From: Dyella thiooxydans
GTDB lineage: Bacteria; Pseudomonadota; Gammaproteobacteria; Xanthomonadales; Rhodanobacteraceae
Length of the DNA stretch: 64,000 nucleotides
Assembly: GCF_001641285.1 (NCBI RefSeq)
Contig: NZ_CP014841.1
Coordinates: 1,116,001-1,180,000 of the forward strand
Direction: 5' to 3'
In this document: in pieces, positions 1 to 9,233 of the stretch
Layout of the letters: each line of letters starts with the position of its first letter
Numbering within the stretch: the stretch's first letter is position 1
Made by a program: the position numbers and the translations under genes
Notes under the pieces: generated by a model
What the model was told of the DNA's origin: nothing
Databases searched by the model: none
Seen by the model: only the letters and a program-made list of their open reading frames with translations

Positions 1-15
1 CGTGTGTTCGGCCAT
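1..15 (-). CDS. 5' end of a gene cut by the window edge
   Basis: Only five codons are visible, reading M-A-E-H-T on the minus strand. An AAGGA ribosome-binding sequence sits eight bases before the ATG. The start lies about 18 bases after a GTTAGGC core site, the place where a promoterless cassette gene normally begins in an integron array. The product cannot be named. The assignment as a gene is an inference from the start signal and its position. Confidence 0.4.
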
Positions 16-33
16 CGGGAGATTCCTTGTAGG

Positions 34-126
34 GCCTAACGCTGGAGAACCGATAACAATAATGGGACAGCTAATTAATCCAGGAAGACGCACACCATGC
101 CAGACAGAGCTCGCATTTAATTAGCC
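34..126 (-). other. putative integron attC recombination site A
   Basis: Read on the minus strand, the element starts around the stop codon of the 232-residue gene (GGCTAAT, a degenerate R'' box) and ends in AGCGTTAGGC, a canonical R' box (GTTRRRY). On the plus strand the right end reads GCCTAACGCTGGAG, very close to the ends of classical attC sites. An internal inverted repeat, GCTAATTAA/TTAATTAGC, is perfect over nine bases. A new reading frame with a ribosome-binding sequence starts about 18 bases beyond the core. The length of about 93 bp fits the attC range. The R'' box is weak, so the call rests mostly on R' and on context. Confidence 0.55.
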
Positions 127-819
127 ACGTCCCCTTTTATTCCCTTTTATTGCGCCCCCTTTTATTGCGGCAAGCTCTTCGGGGGACATTGCCTTGGTGG
201 CGATGTAGCCACGAAGATAGTGCGCAAGGATGGCAGTGGACTCGTGTGCGCAATCAAGCACTTCGATCCAACTAAATGGCGGATAGTGATCGTCGGACTT
301 CCCAATATGAAACGATACTTTTCTCGTCTCAGTGTCGAGCGCTGCAATGCTTGCTGCCACGTGACTGCCAGAGAGATGCACGAATCCGGAGAGATTCTCG
401 TAGACGGCCGGAAGCCAAGGATGGTCAGGGGATAGGAGCTCGACAAGTCGAGCGTCTGTCAACTTCTTGCCTTGGGTATCCTTCATCTTGTCGATCCTGG
501 CTCCGCCGTGGACGGCTGAAGCGAAGTCCTGTGGCTTATCCACGAACCATGCGGCGGCGAAGCGAAGAGACGTATCGATGTGCACTCGGAGAAGAGCACG
601 CGCGGACACAAGATTAAAGTTTTCAACCAGCAGCGCCAAAGCTTCGGCCGTACTCAGGTTCCGCTTAAGAGCGGCGTAGGCAAGTAAGTCAAGCGGGAAG
701 AATGCCGTCCCCGGCGCGCCAAAGAGGTGCTTTCCGATGTCGAGCATCTGCTGCTCGTCATTCCGAAAAGTCGCGATTCGCTTACGCACTTCCAAGGGGT
801 GCTTCACGGTGTTCGCCAT
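121..819 (-). CDS. hypothetical protein in an integron-like cassette
   Basis: I do not recognise this 232-residue protein. It has no signal peptide or membrane segment and looks like a mostly helical cytoplasmic protein, with a conserved-looking core around residues 60-150 (ARALLRVHIDTSLRFAAAW, then DKMKD and GFVHLSGSH). The ATG follows the GTTAGGC core of attC site B by three bases, and the AGG within that core may serve as ribosome-binding site. Base composition is lower in GC than the core genes to the right. The last 15 residues are Lys/Gly-rich, because the DNA there repeats an AATAAAAGGG unit three times, which suggests the original C-terminus was altered. The gene is co-directional with the alarmone synthetase gene upstream. 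Confidence 0.7.
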   Translation of the reverse strand: MANTVKHPLEVRKRIATFRNDEQQMLDIGKHLFGAPGTAFFPLDLLAYAALKRNLSTAEALALLVENFNLVSARALLRVHIDTSLRFAAAWFVDKPQDFASAVHGGARIDKMKDTQGKKLTDARLVELLSPDHPWLPAVYENLSGFVHLSGSHVAASIAALDTETRKVSFHIGKSDDHYPPFSWIEVLDCAHESTAILAHYLRGYIATKAMSPEELAAIKGGAIKGNKRGRG

Positions 820-822
820 GGA

Positions 823-947
823 GCCTAACTAAAAGTAAGTTTGAAAATGCAGTGTAATCCTGCACAACAACGGGGGAGCAGAGTGCACTTTCACCAGGCC
901 AGCTCATCGAAAAGTCGACTCCGCCCCTTTTTCTCTAGGCGTTACGT
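823..947 (-). other. putative integron attC recombination site B
   Basis: Lies between the RelA/SpoT-domain gene and the 232-residue gene. On the minus strand it ends in GTTAGGC (plus-strand GCCTAAC at 823-829), three bases before the ATG of the next gene. A possible R'' box, ACGTAAC, overlaps the last codons of the upstream gene at 941-947. The two ends are partly complementary, with GCCTA and AAAAG at one end pairing with CTTTT and TAGGC at the other. A TGCAG/CTGCA hairpin lies inside. The size of 125 bp is at the large end for attC. Structure prediction of the bottom strand would decide it. Confidence 0.5.
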
Positions 948-1987
948 CTCCCCCGCCTGCGCAACATACCATCATGCCCACTTAGCTTTGCGCAACCGGC
1001 ATCAAGGAGTCGCACAAACTCGCGTGCGTCAGTAAAGTAGTTGCGAAAAGCAGTTCGAACTTCATCGCTCGAGTCTGCGCGCACCAACACAATGTCTTTT
1101 CCAGGCATCTCCTTTTCGAGATCAAATAGATCTCGGAGCGCATCAGTAGCATCTCGATAGCTACGGATGGTTAGCTCACCTGATGGGTCAAAAATTAAAA
1201 TACTATTTTTCTTGTCGGAAATTTCGCTCTTAGCCTGATGAAGTCCGCGCAGCGTTTGCAGAAGGCCCAGTTCTTTATCAAGCGACAGAAATGACTCAAG
1301 CAGATCTCGGTCACTCATGTCAGGAAATGGGCCAGTTCTACCCTCATGCGCCCTGGCCAAAATTTCGCTCGCAAGAGCCATTTCCTGATGGTATCTCTCA
1401 TCACCACGTTCAAATTTTGGCTGACTCTCCGTAATAAAACCAACAATCTCCACCGCCGTAGCCCACGCATGCTGAACGAGAGTGCGATACTGGATCTCTA
1501 CGTAAAGACCTTTTAACCCTCTACCGGCCTCAGAGTTCACATCATATTCGTAAACGTCGTGTATTCCACGATACCCGGTGTGCTTTGGATTTTCAATGTA
1601 ATCGTACTTATCCGGATTATGACGAAGCTTATGATTAAATCTGGCCTCATGAAGCGAACGACGAAAATTTCTAAGCTCCCTCTCATTGCGAAAGATTAAC
1701 CGGCATCCGGCGACGTCGTCCATTCTGGCGAGTTGCATCCCGGGCAAACGTCTAAGCTTGTCGAAAATGGTGTTTCGGCGCTTATGCCGTTGGGCAACTA
1801 TAACCCGCTGTCCCCGAAGGCGATTGCGGAGAATTGCTTGAAATGTGTTGATGACGCCGCGATGCGCTGCACGCCAATCTTCAATTACGGAAAGGTCCTC
1901 GTCGGTAGCTCTATCGTCACGGACATTGTCTCCAGCTCGGCTGACGCGAGATTTAGATCCACCGGGATATGAGCTTTCCTGCGCCAT
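935..1987 (-). CDS. RelA/SpoT-domain nucleotide pyrophosphokinase (small alarmone synthetase-like)
   Basis: A 350-residue cytoplasmic protein with a single synthetase domain of the RelA/SpoT type, predicted to transfer pyrophosphate from ATP to a purine nucleotide. Visible motifs are RHKRR near residue 67, RMDDVAGCR at about 88-96 (metal-binding Asp), YIENPKHTGYRGIH at about 130-143 and VEIQYRT at about 163-169 (catalytic Glu). There is no HD hydrolase domain and no TGS or ACT domain, so it is not the housekeeping RelA or SpoT. About 120 C-terminal residues are unassigned. I chose the ATG at 1987 because AGGG lies six bases before it. A GTG at 2116 would add 43 poorly protein-like residues. 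The gene is lower in GC than its right-hand neighbours and sits in a cassette-like array, so transfer is likely. Whether it acts in stress, phage defence or as a toxin cannot be told. Confidence 0.85.
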   Translation of the reverse strand: MAQESSYPGGSKSRVSRAGDNVRDDRATDEDLSVIEDWRAAHRGVINTFQAILRNRLRGQRVIVAQRHKRRNTIFDKLRRLPGMQLARMDDVAGCRLIFRNERELRNFRRSLHEARFNHKLRHNPDKYDYIENPKHTGYRGIHDVYEYDVNSEAGRGLKGLYVEIQYRTLVQHAWATAVEIVGFITESQPKFERGDERYHQEMALASEILARAHEGRTGPFPDMSDRDLLESFLSLDKELGLLQTLRGLHQAKSEISDKKNSILIFDPSGELTIRSYRDATDALRDLFDLEKEMPGKDIVLVRADSSDEVRTAFRNYFTDAREFVRLLDAGCAKLSGHDGMLRRRGRRNA

Positions 1988-2356
1988 AATTTTCCCTAAT
2001 ACTTTACGTTTAGCCCCATCAGGGGTACTACGCCGAGTATGCACGGTGTCAGACGTGGCGGACAAGCGATGAATTTCTCTGGTTACGATGCTTTCTGTGG
2101 TGATTTCCCGTCGCACGCTGCCGGCGTTATGGAGCGGAAGTGATCGTGCATGAGTTGCGCAAGCGGGCAGTTGAAACTAGCGGCATGCCTGCGAAGCGAT
2201 CGAAGCGCACCCTCGCAAAACTGCAGCTACCAGCGTGCCGGCCCACGGGTAGGCAGTATCCCGCCCACACCATCCCCCATCCCACTCACCCCAAACCACT
2301 TGCCCCACCCCACCCCACCCGCGACCCTGCGCCCACTGTCACAGGGAGCGTCACCC
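1988..2356. other. boundary region between the cassette segment and core genes, no gene seen
   Basis: This 369-bp stretch has no convincing gene. Its left third is low in GC like the cassettes. It includes CCCTAATAC at 1994-2002, which on the minus strand resembles a damaged GTTAGG core just before the alarmone synthetase start. No integrase gene or attI site was seen. The right part is very C-rich: at 2303-2320 four C-runs are separated by single A bases, so the minus strand has a G-quadruplex motif of the form G3-T-G4-T-G4-T-G4. The segment ends in the leader of the dehydrogenase gene, with AGGGAG at 2343-2348 as its ribosome-binding site. Confidence 0.5.
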
Positions 2357-4324
2357 ATGCGTGGTTCCACCTTCATCCTCGCCGCCGCCGTCACCTCCCT
2401 GCTCGGCGGCTGTTCCAGTCACGCCGCGGTCGACGTGCCGCCGCTGGATGCCGCGGCGCATGCGTTCCAGTGGAATGCCTGGGGTGGCGATGCGGGCGGC
2501 AGCCGGTTTGCGCCGCTCACGCAGATCACCCCGGCCAACGTGGCGGCGCTGAAGCCGGCGTGGACGTTCCATACCGGGGCGCTGGCCAAGGGCTGGGAGT
2601 CCGGGGAGAAGCTGACCTTTGAGGCGACGCCGCTGTTCGTGGACGGCACGCTGTACTTCAGCACCGCCACCGGCGAGGTGTTCGCGCTGGATGCGGCCAC
2701 CGGCACCCAGCGCTGGAAGTACGACGCGCACGTCGACGGCAGCGAGGACCGCTCCGAACTCTCCTCGCGCGGCGTCACCTGGTGGCGCGACCCGACGGCG
2801 GCGGCCGGCACCGCCTGCGCCACGCGCATCTTCTTCGGCACCGTCGATGCGCGACTGATCGCGCTGGATGCCGCTACCGGCAAGCCCTGCGAAGGCTTCG
2901 GCGAGCACGGCCAGCTGCAGCTCTCCGCGCACCTGCTGCGCGATTCCTCCAAGGGCGACTACGAGTTCACCTCGCCGCCGGCGGTGGACGGCGACACGCT
3001 GATCCTCGGCTCGTCGATCGGCGACAACTGGTCGGCCGCCAATGCGCTGGGTGTGGTGCGCGCGTTCGATGCGCGCACCGGCGCGCTGCGCTGGCACTGG
3101 GACCCGATCGAGCGCACCGCCGAGGCCGGCGACCCGGACGCCAAGCCCTACCCGACCTGGGACGGTGCGGCCAATGCCTGGGGCGTGTTCTCGGTGGACG
3201 CGGCGCGGCACCTGGTGTTCATCCCCTCCGGCTCGGCCAGCCCGGACCCGTACGGCGGCGAGCGCCCCGGCGACAACCACTGGGCCAACTCGCTGGTGGC
3301 GCTGGATACCGCCACCGGCAAGCTGGTGTGGGCGCGGCAGCTGATCCACCACGACGTGTGGGACTACGACCTGGCCGCGCAGCCGATGCTGGTGGACCTG
3401 AAGCGCGACGGGCAGAGCATCCCGGCGGTGATCCAGCTGACCAAGACCGGCCAGGTGTTCGTGTTCCGCCGCGACGACGGCACGCCGCTGTTCGACATCA
3501 CCGAGAAGCCGGTGCCGCAGGACGGCGTGGCGGGCGAGAAGCTGTCGCCGACCCAGCCGTTCTCGGCCCTGCCATCGCTGGTGCGCAACGGACCGGTGAC
3601 GCCGGCCGATGCGCACGGCCTCACCTTCTGGGACCGCAACCGCTGCCGCGCGCTGATCGCCTCGCTGAAGAGCGAGGGCATCTTCACCCCGCCCAGCCAG
3701 CAGGGCACCATCGAGATGCCCAGCTACGCCGGCGGCGTGAACTGGGGCTCGGGCGCGTGGGACCCGGCGACGCAGACCCTGGTCACCAACGTCAACGACC
3801 TGCCGATGCAGGTGCAGTTGCTGCCGCGCGAGGAGTGGCTGCGGCAGATCAAGGCCGGCGGCGAAAAGGGCTGGGAGTACGCCCGCATGAAGCACACCCC
3901 GTACGGCATGCGCCGGCGCGTGCTGCAGTCGCCGCTGGGCGCGCCGTGCATCGCCCCGCCGTGGGGCCGGGTGGTGGCGCTGAACCTGGGCACCGGCAAG
4001 TTGGACTGGTCGATCCCGCTGGGCACCGGCAAGCACAAGGCGCCGTGGCCGATCTCGATCAAGGGCATGCCGGGCATGGGCGGGCCGCTGATGACGGCAA
4101 GCGGGCTGGTGTTCATCGGCGCGGCCACCGACGGCTACCTGCGCGCGCTGGACCGCGCCACCGGCAAGGAGCTGTGGCGCGCCGAACTGCCGGCGCCGGG
4201 CATGGCCACGCCGATGACCTACGCGGTGGGCAACCGGCAGTACGTGGTGATCGCGGCCGGTGGGCACGGCAAGCTGGATACCGGGCGCAGTGATGCGCTG
4301 GTGGCGTTCAAGTTGCCGGAGTGA
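2357..4324 (+). CDS. PQQ-dependent dehydrogenase lipoprotein (glucose/quinate dehydrogenase family)
   Basis: A 655-residue quinoprotein predicted to oxidise a sugar or alcohol in the periplasm and pass electrons to the respiratory chain. The N-terminus is a lipoprotein signal with the lipobox LGGC, so it is probably membrane-anchored by lipid. It lacks the multi-span N-terminal membrane domain of E. coli Gcd. Several propeller-blade repeats of the form ALDAATG...W are visible, and HHDVWDYDLAAQP is typical of the family. ATG at 2357 follows AGGGAG by eight bases. An upstream in-frame ATG at 2150 would bury the signal peptide and is unlikely. No pqq synthesis genes are in the window. The substrate cannot be read from sequence. 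Confidence 0.88.
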   Translation: MRGSTFILAAAVTSLLGGCSSHAAVDVPPLDAAAHAFQWNAWGGDAGGSRFAPLTQITPANVAALKPAWTFHTGALAKGWESGEKLTFEATPLFVDGTLYFSTATGEVFALDAATGTQRWKYDAHVDGSEDRSELSSRGVTWWRDPTAAAGTACATRIFFGTVDARLIALDAATGKPCEGFGEHGQLQLSAHLLRDSSKGDYEFTSPPAVDGDTLILGSSIGDNWSAANALGVVRAFDARTGALRWHWDPIERTAEAGDPDAKPYPTWDGAANAWGVFSVDAARHLVFIPSGSASPDPYGGERPGDNHWANSLVALDTATGKLVWARQLIHHDVWDYDLAAQPMLVDLKRDGQSIPAVIQLTKTGQVFVFRRDDGTPLFDITEKPVPQDGVAGEKLSPTQPFSALPSLVRNGPVTPADAHGLTFWDRNRCRALIASLKSEGIFTPPSQQGTIEMPSYAGGVNWGSGAWDPATQTLVTNVNDLPMQVQLLPREEWLRQIKAGGEKGWEYARMKHTPYGMRRRVLQSPLGAPCIAPPWGRVVALNLGTGKLDWSIPLGTGKHKAPWPISIKGMPGMGGPLMTASGLVFIGAATDGYLRALDRATGKELWRAELPAPGMATPMTYAVGNRQYVVIAAGGHGKLDTGRSDALVAFKLPE

Positions 4325-4356
4325 GGTGGCTGCGGGGGCTCCCCGCGCAGCCTCAC
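4320..4356 (+). terminator. imperfect hairpin at the end of the PQQ dehydrogenase gene
   Basis: GTGAGG, GGCTGC and GGGG on the left arm pair with CCCC, GCAGCC and CTCAC on the right arm around a tiny loop, with a short bulge. It overlaps the stop codon and has no T-run after it, so termination is only suggested. Confidence 0.35.
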
Positions 4357-4365
4357 ATTCCCTCA

Positions 4366-4451
4366 CCGTCATCCCAGCGAACGCTGGGATCCAGTGACTC
4401 ACGCGGGATGCAAAAGAAGACGCTGGATCCCGGCTTTCGCCGGGATGACGG
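4366..4451. repeat. bipartite palindromic repeat, short form, copy 1
   Basis: The element is bounded by CCGTCATCCC and its inverse GGGATGACGG, and contains two small hairpins, CCCAGCG-AA-CGCTGGG and CCCGGC-TTTC-GCCGGG. ATCCAG and CTGGAT face each other inside. The same design recurs at four other sites in this window. It belongs to the common class of intergenic palindromic repeats whose translation gives peptides such as VxPAKAGTQ. Confidence 0.85.
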
Positions 4452-4542
4452 CATTGTGGGACGTGGCATTTGCCTAAGGGCTCGCTCCGTGGTGGATGGC
4501 GCACCCGATGCTGCGGGGAGCTCGAAGCCGCATCGCTCCCGC

Positions 4543-4683
4543 TCGTCATCCCGGCGAGGCGCTTCTCGACAGCCGGAGGGCTGGTCAAGCCGGAGGAGCT
4601 CCACAACGGTGCAGCCGGTCATCCAGTGACTCATGAAGGAGGCGAAGGAAGACGCTGGATTCCGGCGTTCGCCGGAATGACGG
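4543..4683. repeat. bipartite palindromic repeat, long form, copy 2
   Basis: The right half matches copy 1 (GACGCTGGATTCCGGCG then GCCGGAATGACGG). The left half is expanded by about 65 bp after CCGGCGA. Part of that extra DNA (around 4585-4625), read on the other strand, matches an arm of the copy at 23290-23396 (ACTGGATGA, CGGCTGC, CCGTTGT, GAGCTCCTCC). The extra arm is therefore a recurrent variant. With copy 1 it fills most of the gene-free stretch 4325-4787, where I see no coding sequence. Confidence 0.75.
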
Positions 4684-4787
4684 ATCGGGGGAGCCTTATG
4701 GCCTGCGGCCAGGGCGGCCGCGCTTGGGTTCGCGGCGCGGGCGAAACCACGTAGCATCGGCATGTTTGCTGCACCGGAGCTTCATGC

Positions 4788-6832
<2,045 letters not shown>

Positions 6833-6836
<4 letters not shown>

Positions 6837-7825
6837 AGTTGCGGCCGCTGAGCGCCGACCGGCCCACGAAGATGCCCGGCCGGCTGCAGCTGGCCCGTGC
6901 GGCCAAGGCGCTGCGCGCCGGCAAGCTGGTGGCCTTCCCCACCGAGACGGTCTACGGGCTGGGCGCGAACGGGCTGGACCCGCAGGCGGTGGCGCGCATC
7001 TTCGAGGTGAAGCGGCGGCCGCGCACCAGCCCGCTGATCCTGCACGTGGACAGCATCGCCGCCGCGCGCGCGCTGGTGACCGAATGGCCCGACGCCGCAC
7101 AGCAGCTGGCCGAAGCGTTCTGGCCCGGCCCGCTGACGCTGGTGCTGCCGCGTCGCGACGTGGTGCCGAACATCGTTACTGGCGGCGGCACCCACGTCGG
7201 CGTGCGCATGCCCAGTCACCCCGTGGCGCGGGCGCTGCTGGAGGCCGCCGGCGTGCCGGTGGCCGCGCCCAGCGCCAACCGCTTCACCCAGATCTCGCCG
7301 ACCACGGCCCAGCATGTGCGCAACGGGCTCGGCGCCGACGTGGACGTGATCCTCGACGGCGGGGCCTGCACGGTCGGGATCGAGTCCAGCGTGCTGGCGC
7401 TGTACGGCGATGGCCCGGTACTGCTCCGGCCCGGCGGCGTCAGCCGGGAGGCGATCGAGGCGGTGATCGGCCAGCCGGTGGCCTTGCCCGGCCAGGCGCC
7501 GGCGAAAGGTGCGGTGCATGCCGCCCCCGGCATGCACTTCCGCCACTACAGCCCCCGCACCATGACGCTGACCGCACATCCGGCCATGTCGGTGCCCAGC
7601 GGCACCGGCGCCCTGCTCACGCATCGGCCCGGCCATTACGAGCATCTGCCGGTGACGCACCTGCAGGTGATGCCCGACCAGCCGGTGCCGTACGCGCAGC
7701 GCCTGTACGCGGCGCTGCACGAACTGGACGCGCATGGCTACGACTGGATCGCGATCGACCTGCCGCCGGACACGCCGGAGTGGGCCGCCGTGCGCGACCG
7801 CCTGAAGCGCGCCATCGCGCGCTGA
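6833..7825 (+). CDS. tsaC: L-threonylcarbamoyladenylate synthase (Sua5/YrdC)
   Basis: A 330-residue enzyme that makes threonylcarbamoyl-AMP from threonine, bicarbonate and ATP for the t6A modification of ANN-decoding tRNAs. Residues about 20-205 form the YrdC fold, with [22 protein letters not shown] and the [13 protein letters not shown] segment. Beyond about residue 225 ([11 protein letters not shown]) comes the Sua5-specific C-terminal domain, so this is the long Sua5-type form. The ATG overlaps the nadE stop. A second ATG twelve codons in is possible. The name sua5 would be equally correct. Confidence 0.93.
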
Positions 7826-7838
7826 CCTCTGCGGCCGC

Positions 7839-8216
7839 CTAGCTGCGGTTGATCACCGCCAGCAGCTCGCCCACCGTGCAGTGCGACTCCACGGCATGGC
7901 GCAGCGGCGCATCCTTGAGCACCGCATAGCGGTTGCGTCGCCCTTCGCGCTGGCGCTGCAGCACGCCGGCCTCTTCCAGTTCGGCAACGATGCGCAGCAC
8001 CGCCCGTTCGGTGACGCCGACGCGCGATGCCACGTCCCTCAGCAACATGGTCGGCTCGGCCGACAGGCAGAACAGCACGTGCGCGTGGTTGCTGAAGAAG
8101 GTCCAGCCGGACACCGGCTTGGCGGGAGCTGCGGCCGGAGCAACCTGATCCGGCGGCCCTTCGCGACCAGACGCCTGCGTGATGGGAGAGGACACGTTGC
8201 CTTCGTTGGCTGACAT
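7839..8216 (-). CDS. winged helix-turn-helix transcriptional regulator
   Basis: A 125-residue DNA-binding protein. After a low-complexity Ala/Pro N-terminus, residues about 40-115 form a MarR/ArsR-like winged helix: WTFFSNHAHVLFCL, then the recognition part LLRDVASRVGVTERAVLRIV and the wing EGRRNRYAVL. No ligand-binding domain or metal-site cysteines are seen, so the signal is unknown. Small regulators of this make are widespread in high-GC bacteria and remain uncharacterised. The gene stands alone, convergent with tsaC. Confidence 0.85.
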   Translation of the reverse strand: MSANEGNVSSPITQASGREGPPDQVAPAAAPAKPVSGWTFFSNHAHVLFCLSAEPTMLLRDVASRVGVTERAVLRIVAELEEAGVLQRQREGRRNRYAVLKDAPLRHAVESHCTVGELLAVINRS

Positions 8217-8332
8217 AGTTCGCTGGTTTCCAAGCCCCTATTGGAGGGATCCGCAGGTCCGAGCGGCCGACCCGACGACCCACACCGTTACCGTAGCCTG
8301 CCCAATCTTTCGCCGGCGTGTATTGCGTATCG

Positions 8333-8977
8333 TCAATCCCTGAGCAATCCGCCAGCGGACGCCCGCCTCGCACCCCGCCGCCATGCAGCGCGCCAGCGAT
8401 ACACCGGGTGATGGGCCAGCGCGAGCATCTCGCGATCTTCCGCGGTGTCACCGTAGGCGTGTACTGAACCGTAGTCGTCCAGGCGGAAACGCTCAAGCAC
8501 CCGCGTCGCCTTGGCCGCGCCGGCGCAGTCGCCGCCGCGGTACCTGCCGGTGAGCATCGAACCGTCGGTCTCAAGCTCGCTGCAAATCAGTTCCAGCCCA
8601 TGCGTGCGGCACCACGGCACGAGGTAGGCATCCAGCGAGGCCGACACCACCACGACCCGATCGCCGCGCCGCCGATGCCATGCGATCCGCGCCATCGCCG
8701 CGGGACGCAGCACGCGCGGCAGGCGTTCGCGGGCATAGCGGGCTCCCAGCGCGCGGATGTCGGTCAGCCTCCGGCCGGCCAGCACATAGGCGGTGGCCTG
8801 GCGGCGCAACGCGACGGCGGAGACCAGGCCGAACTTGTAACCCAGCCATGGCCACAGCAATTGCCGCCGGGCACGACGCTTCATCGTGGCGGTGCTGGCG
8901 TACTGCAGGAACGGCGTATAGGTGTTGCCGGTGGTGATGGTGCCGTCGAAATCGAACAGTGCGAGATCCATGCGCAT
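8333..8977 (-). CDS. HAD-IB family phosphatase
   Basis: A soluble hydrolase of about 214 residues of the phosphoserine phosphatase-like HAD subfamily IB. The nucleophile motif LFDFDGTITTGNTY is at the N-terminus, motif II is VVVSASLDAYL, a conserved Lys lies in GAAKATRV, and motif III is AYGDTAEDREML. The substrate is not evident: phosphoserine, another phosphomonoester or a phospholipid head group are all possible. Start choice is uncertain. ATGs at 8977 and 8971 are both just before the catalytic motif, and one at 9007 would add ten residues. It is divergent from the riboswitch-controlled exporter gene. Confidence 0.88.
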   Translation of the reverse strand: MRMDLALFDFDGTITTGNTYTPFLQYASTATMKRRARRQLLWPWLGYKFGLVSAVALRRQATAYVLAGRRLTDIRALGARYARERLPRVLRPAAMARIAWHRRRGDRVVVVSASLDAYLVPWCRTHGLELICSELETDGSMLTGRYRGGDCAGAAKATRVLERFRLDDYGSVHAYGDTAEDREMLALAHHPVYRWRAAWRRGARRASAGGLLRD

Positions 8978-9048
8978 CCGGTCGTCCGTGGAGAGCGGGG
9001 GCAGCATACGCCATGGCCGGGCGACTTCGCGGGGACCGCCGCTTCGGC

Positions 9049-9054
9049 TATCAT
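9049..9054 (+). promoter_or_regulatory. possible -10 box for the riboswitch transcript
   Basis: TATCAT lies about 12 bases before the GGGGAGTAG block of the riboswitch, which is where transcription would need to start. No good -35 hexamer is visible, so this is only a placement guess. Confidence 0.3.
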
Positions 9055-9059
9055 GCGCC

Positions 9060-9175
9060 GGTCATTGGGGAGTAGCCGCTCTTCGTTCGCGAAGAGGCCC
9101 GCGTCAACACACTTGGCCCACCGGCCATGGCGCAGGCAGCCGATCCGCCTGGCAAGACCTTTGACCACACGCCTC
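9060..9175 (+). ncRNA. yybP-ykoY manganese-sensing riboswitch
   Basis: The leader has the two conserved blocks of this class: GGGGAGTAGCCG at 9067-9078 and GCCTGGCAAGACCTTTGACC at about 9147-9166, with a CTCTTCG/CGAAGAG stem between them. In known members, Mn2+ binding across the two docked loops raises expression of Mn2+ exporters. The gene downstream is of a family known to be under this riboswitch, which supports the call. Confidence 0.85.
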
Positions 9176-9202
9176 CGACTGCGGCCGGGGAGGCGTGTGG
9201 TC
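9163..9202 (+). promoter_or_regulatory. long hairpin, likely riboswitch expression platform
   Basis: GACCACACGCCTCC at 9163-9176 pairs perfectly over 14 bases with GGAGGCGTGTGGTC at 9189-9202 around a 12-base loop. The left arm overlaps the conserved 3' block of the riboswitch, so the hairpin and the ligand-bound fold should exclude each other. No T-run follows, so control could be by folding near the ribosome-binding site or by Rho rather than intrinsic termination. Confidence 0.6.
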
Positions 9203-9233
9203 AATCGTCTTCGTCCGGCCCGGGAACACATTC

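Noticed and set aside
2150-2356. Upstream in-frame start for the PQQ dehydrogenase
   Set aside because: The added 69 residues come from C-rich intergenic DNA and would bury the lipoprotein signal. The ATG at 2357 has a good ribosome-binding site.
1-2356. An integron integrase gene or attI site near the cassettes
   Set aside because: No tyrosine-recombinase motifs or long frame of the right size were found on either strand, so the array is described as lacking an integrase within the window.
2351-4606. Very long open minus-strand frame (751 codons) opposite the PQQ dehydrogenase gene
   Set aside because: It is a shadow frame caused by high GC at third positions. Its translation is low-complexity Arg/His/Gly-rich, while the plus strand encodes a clear lipoprotein with a ribosome-binding site.
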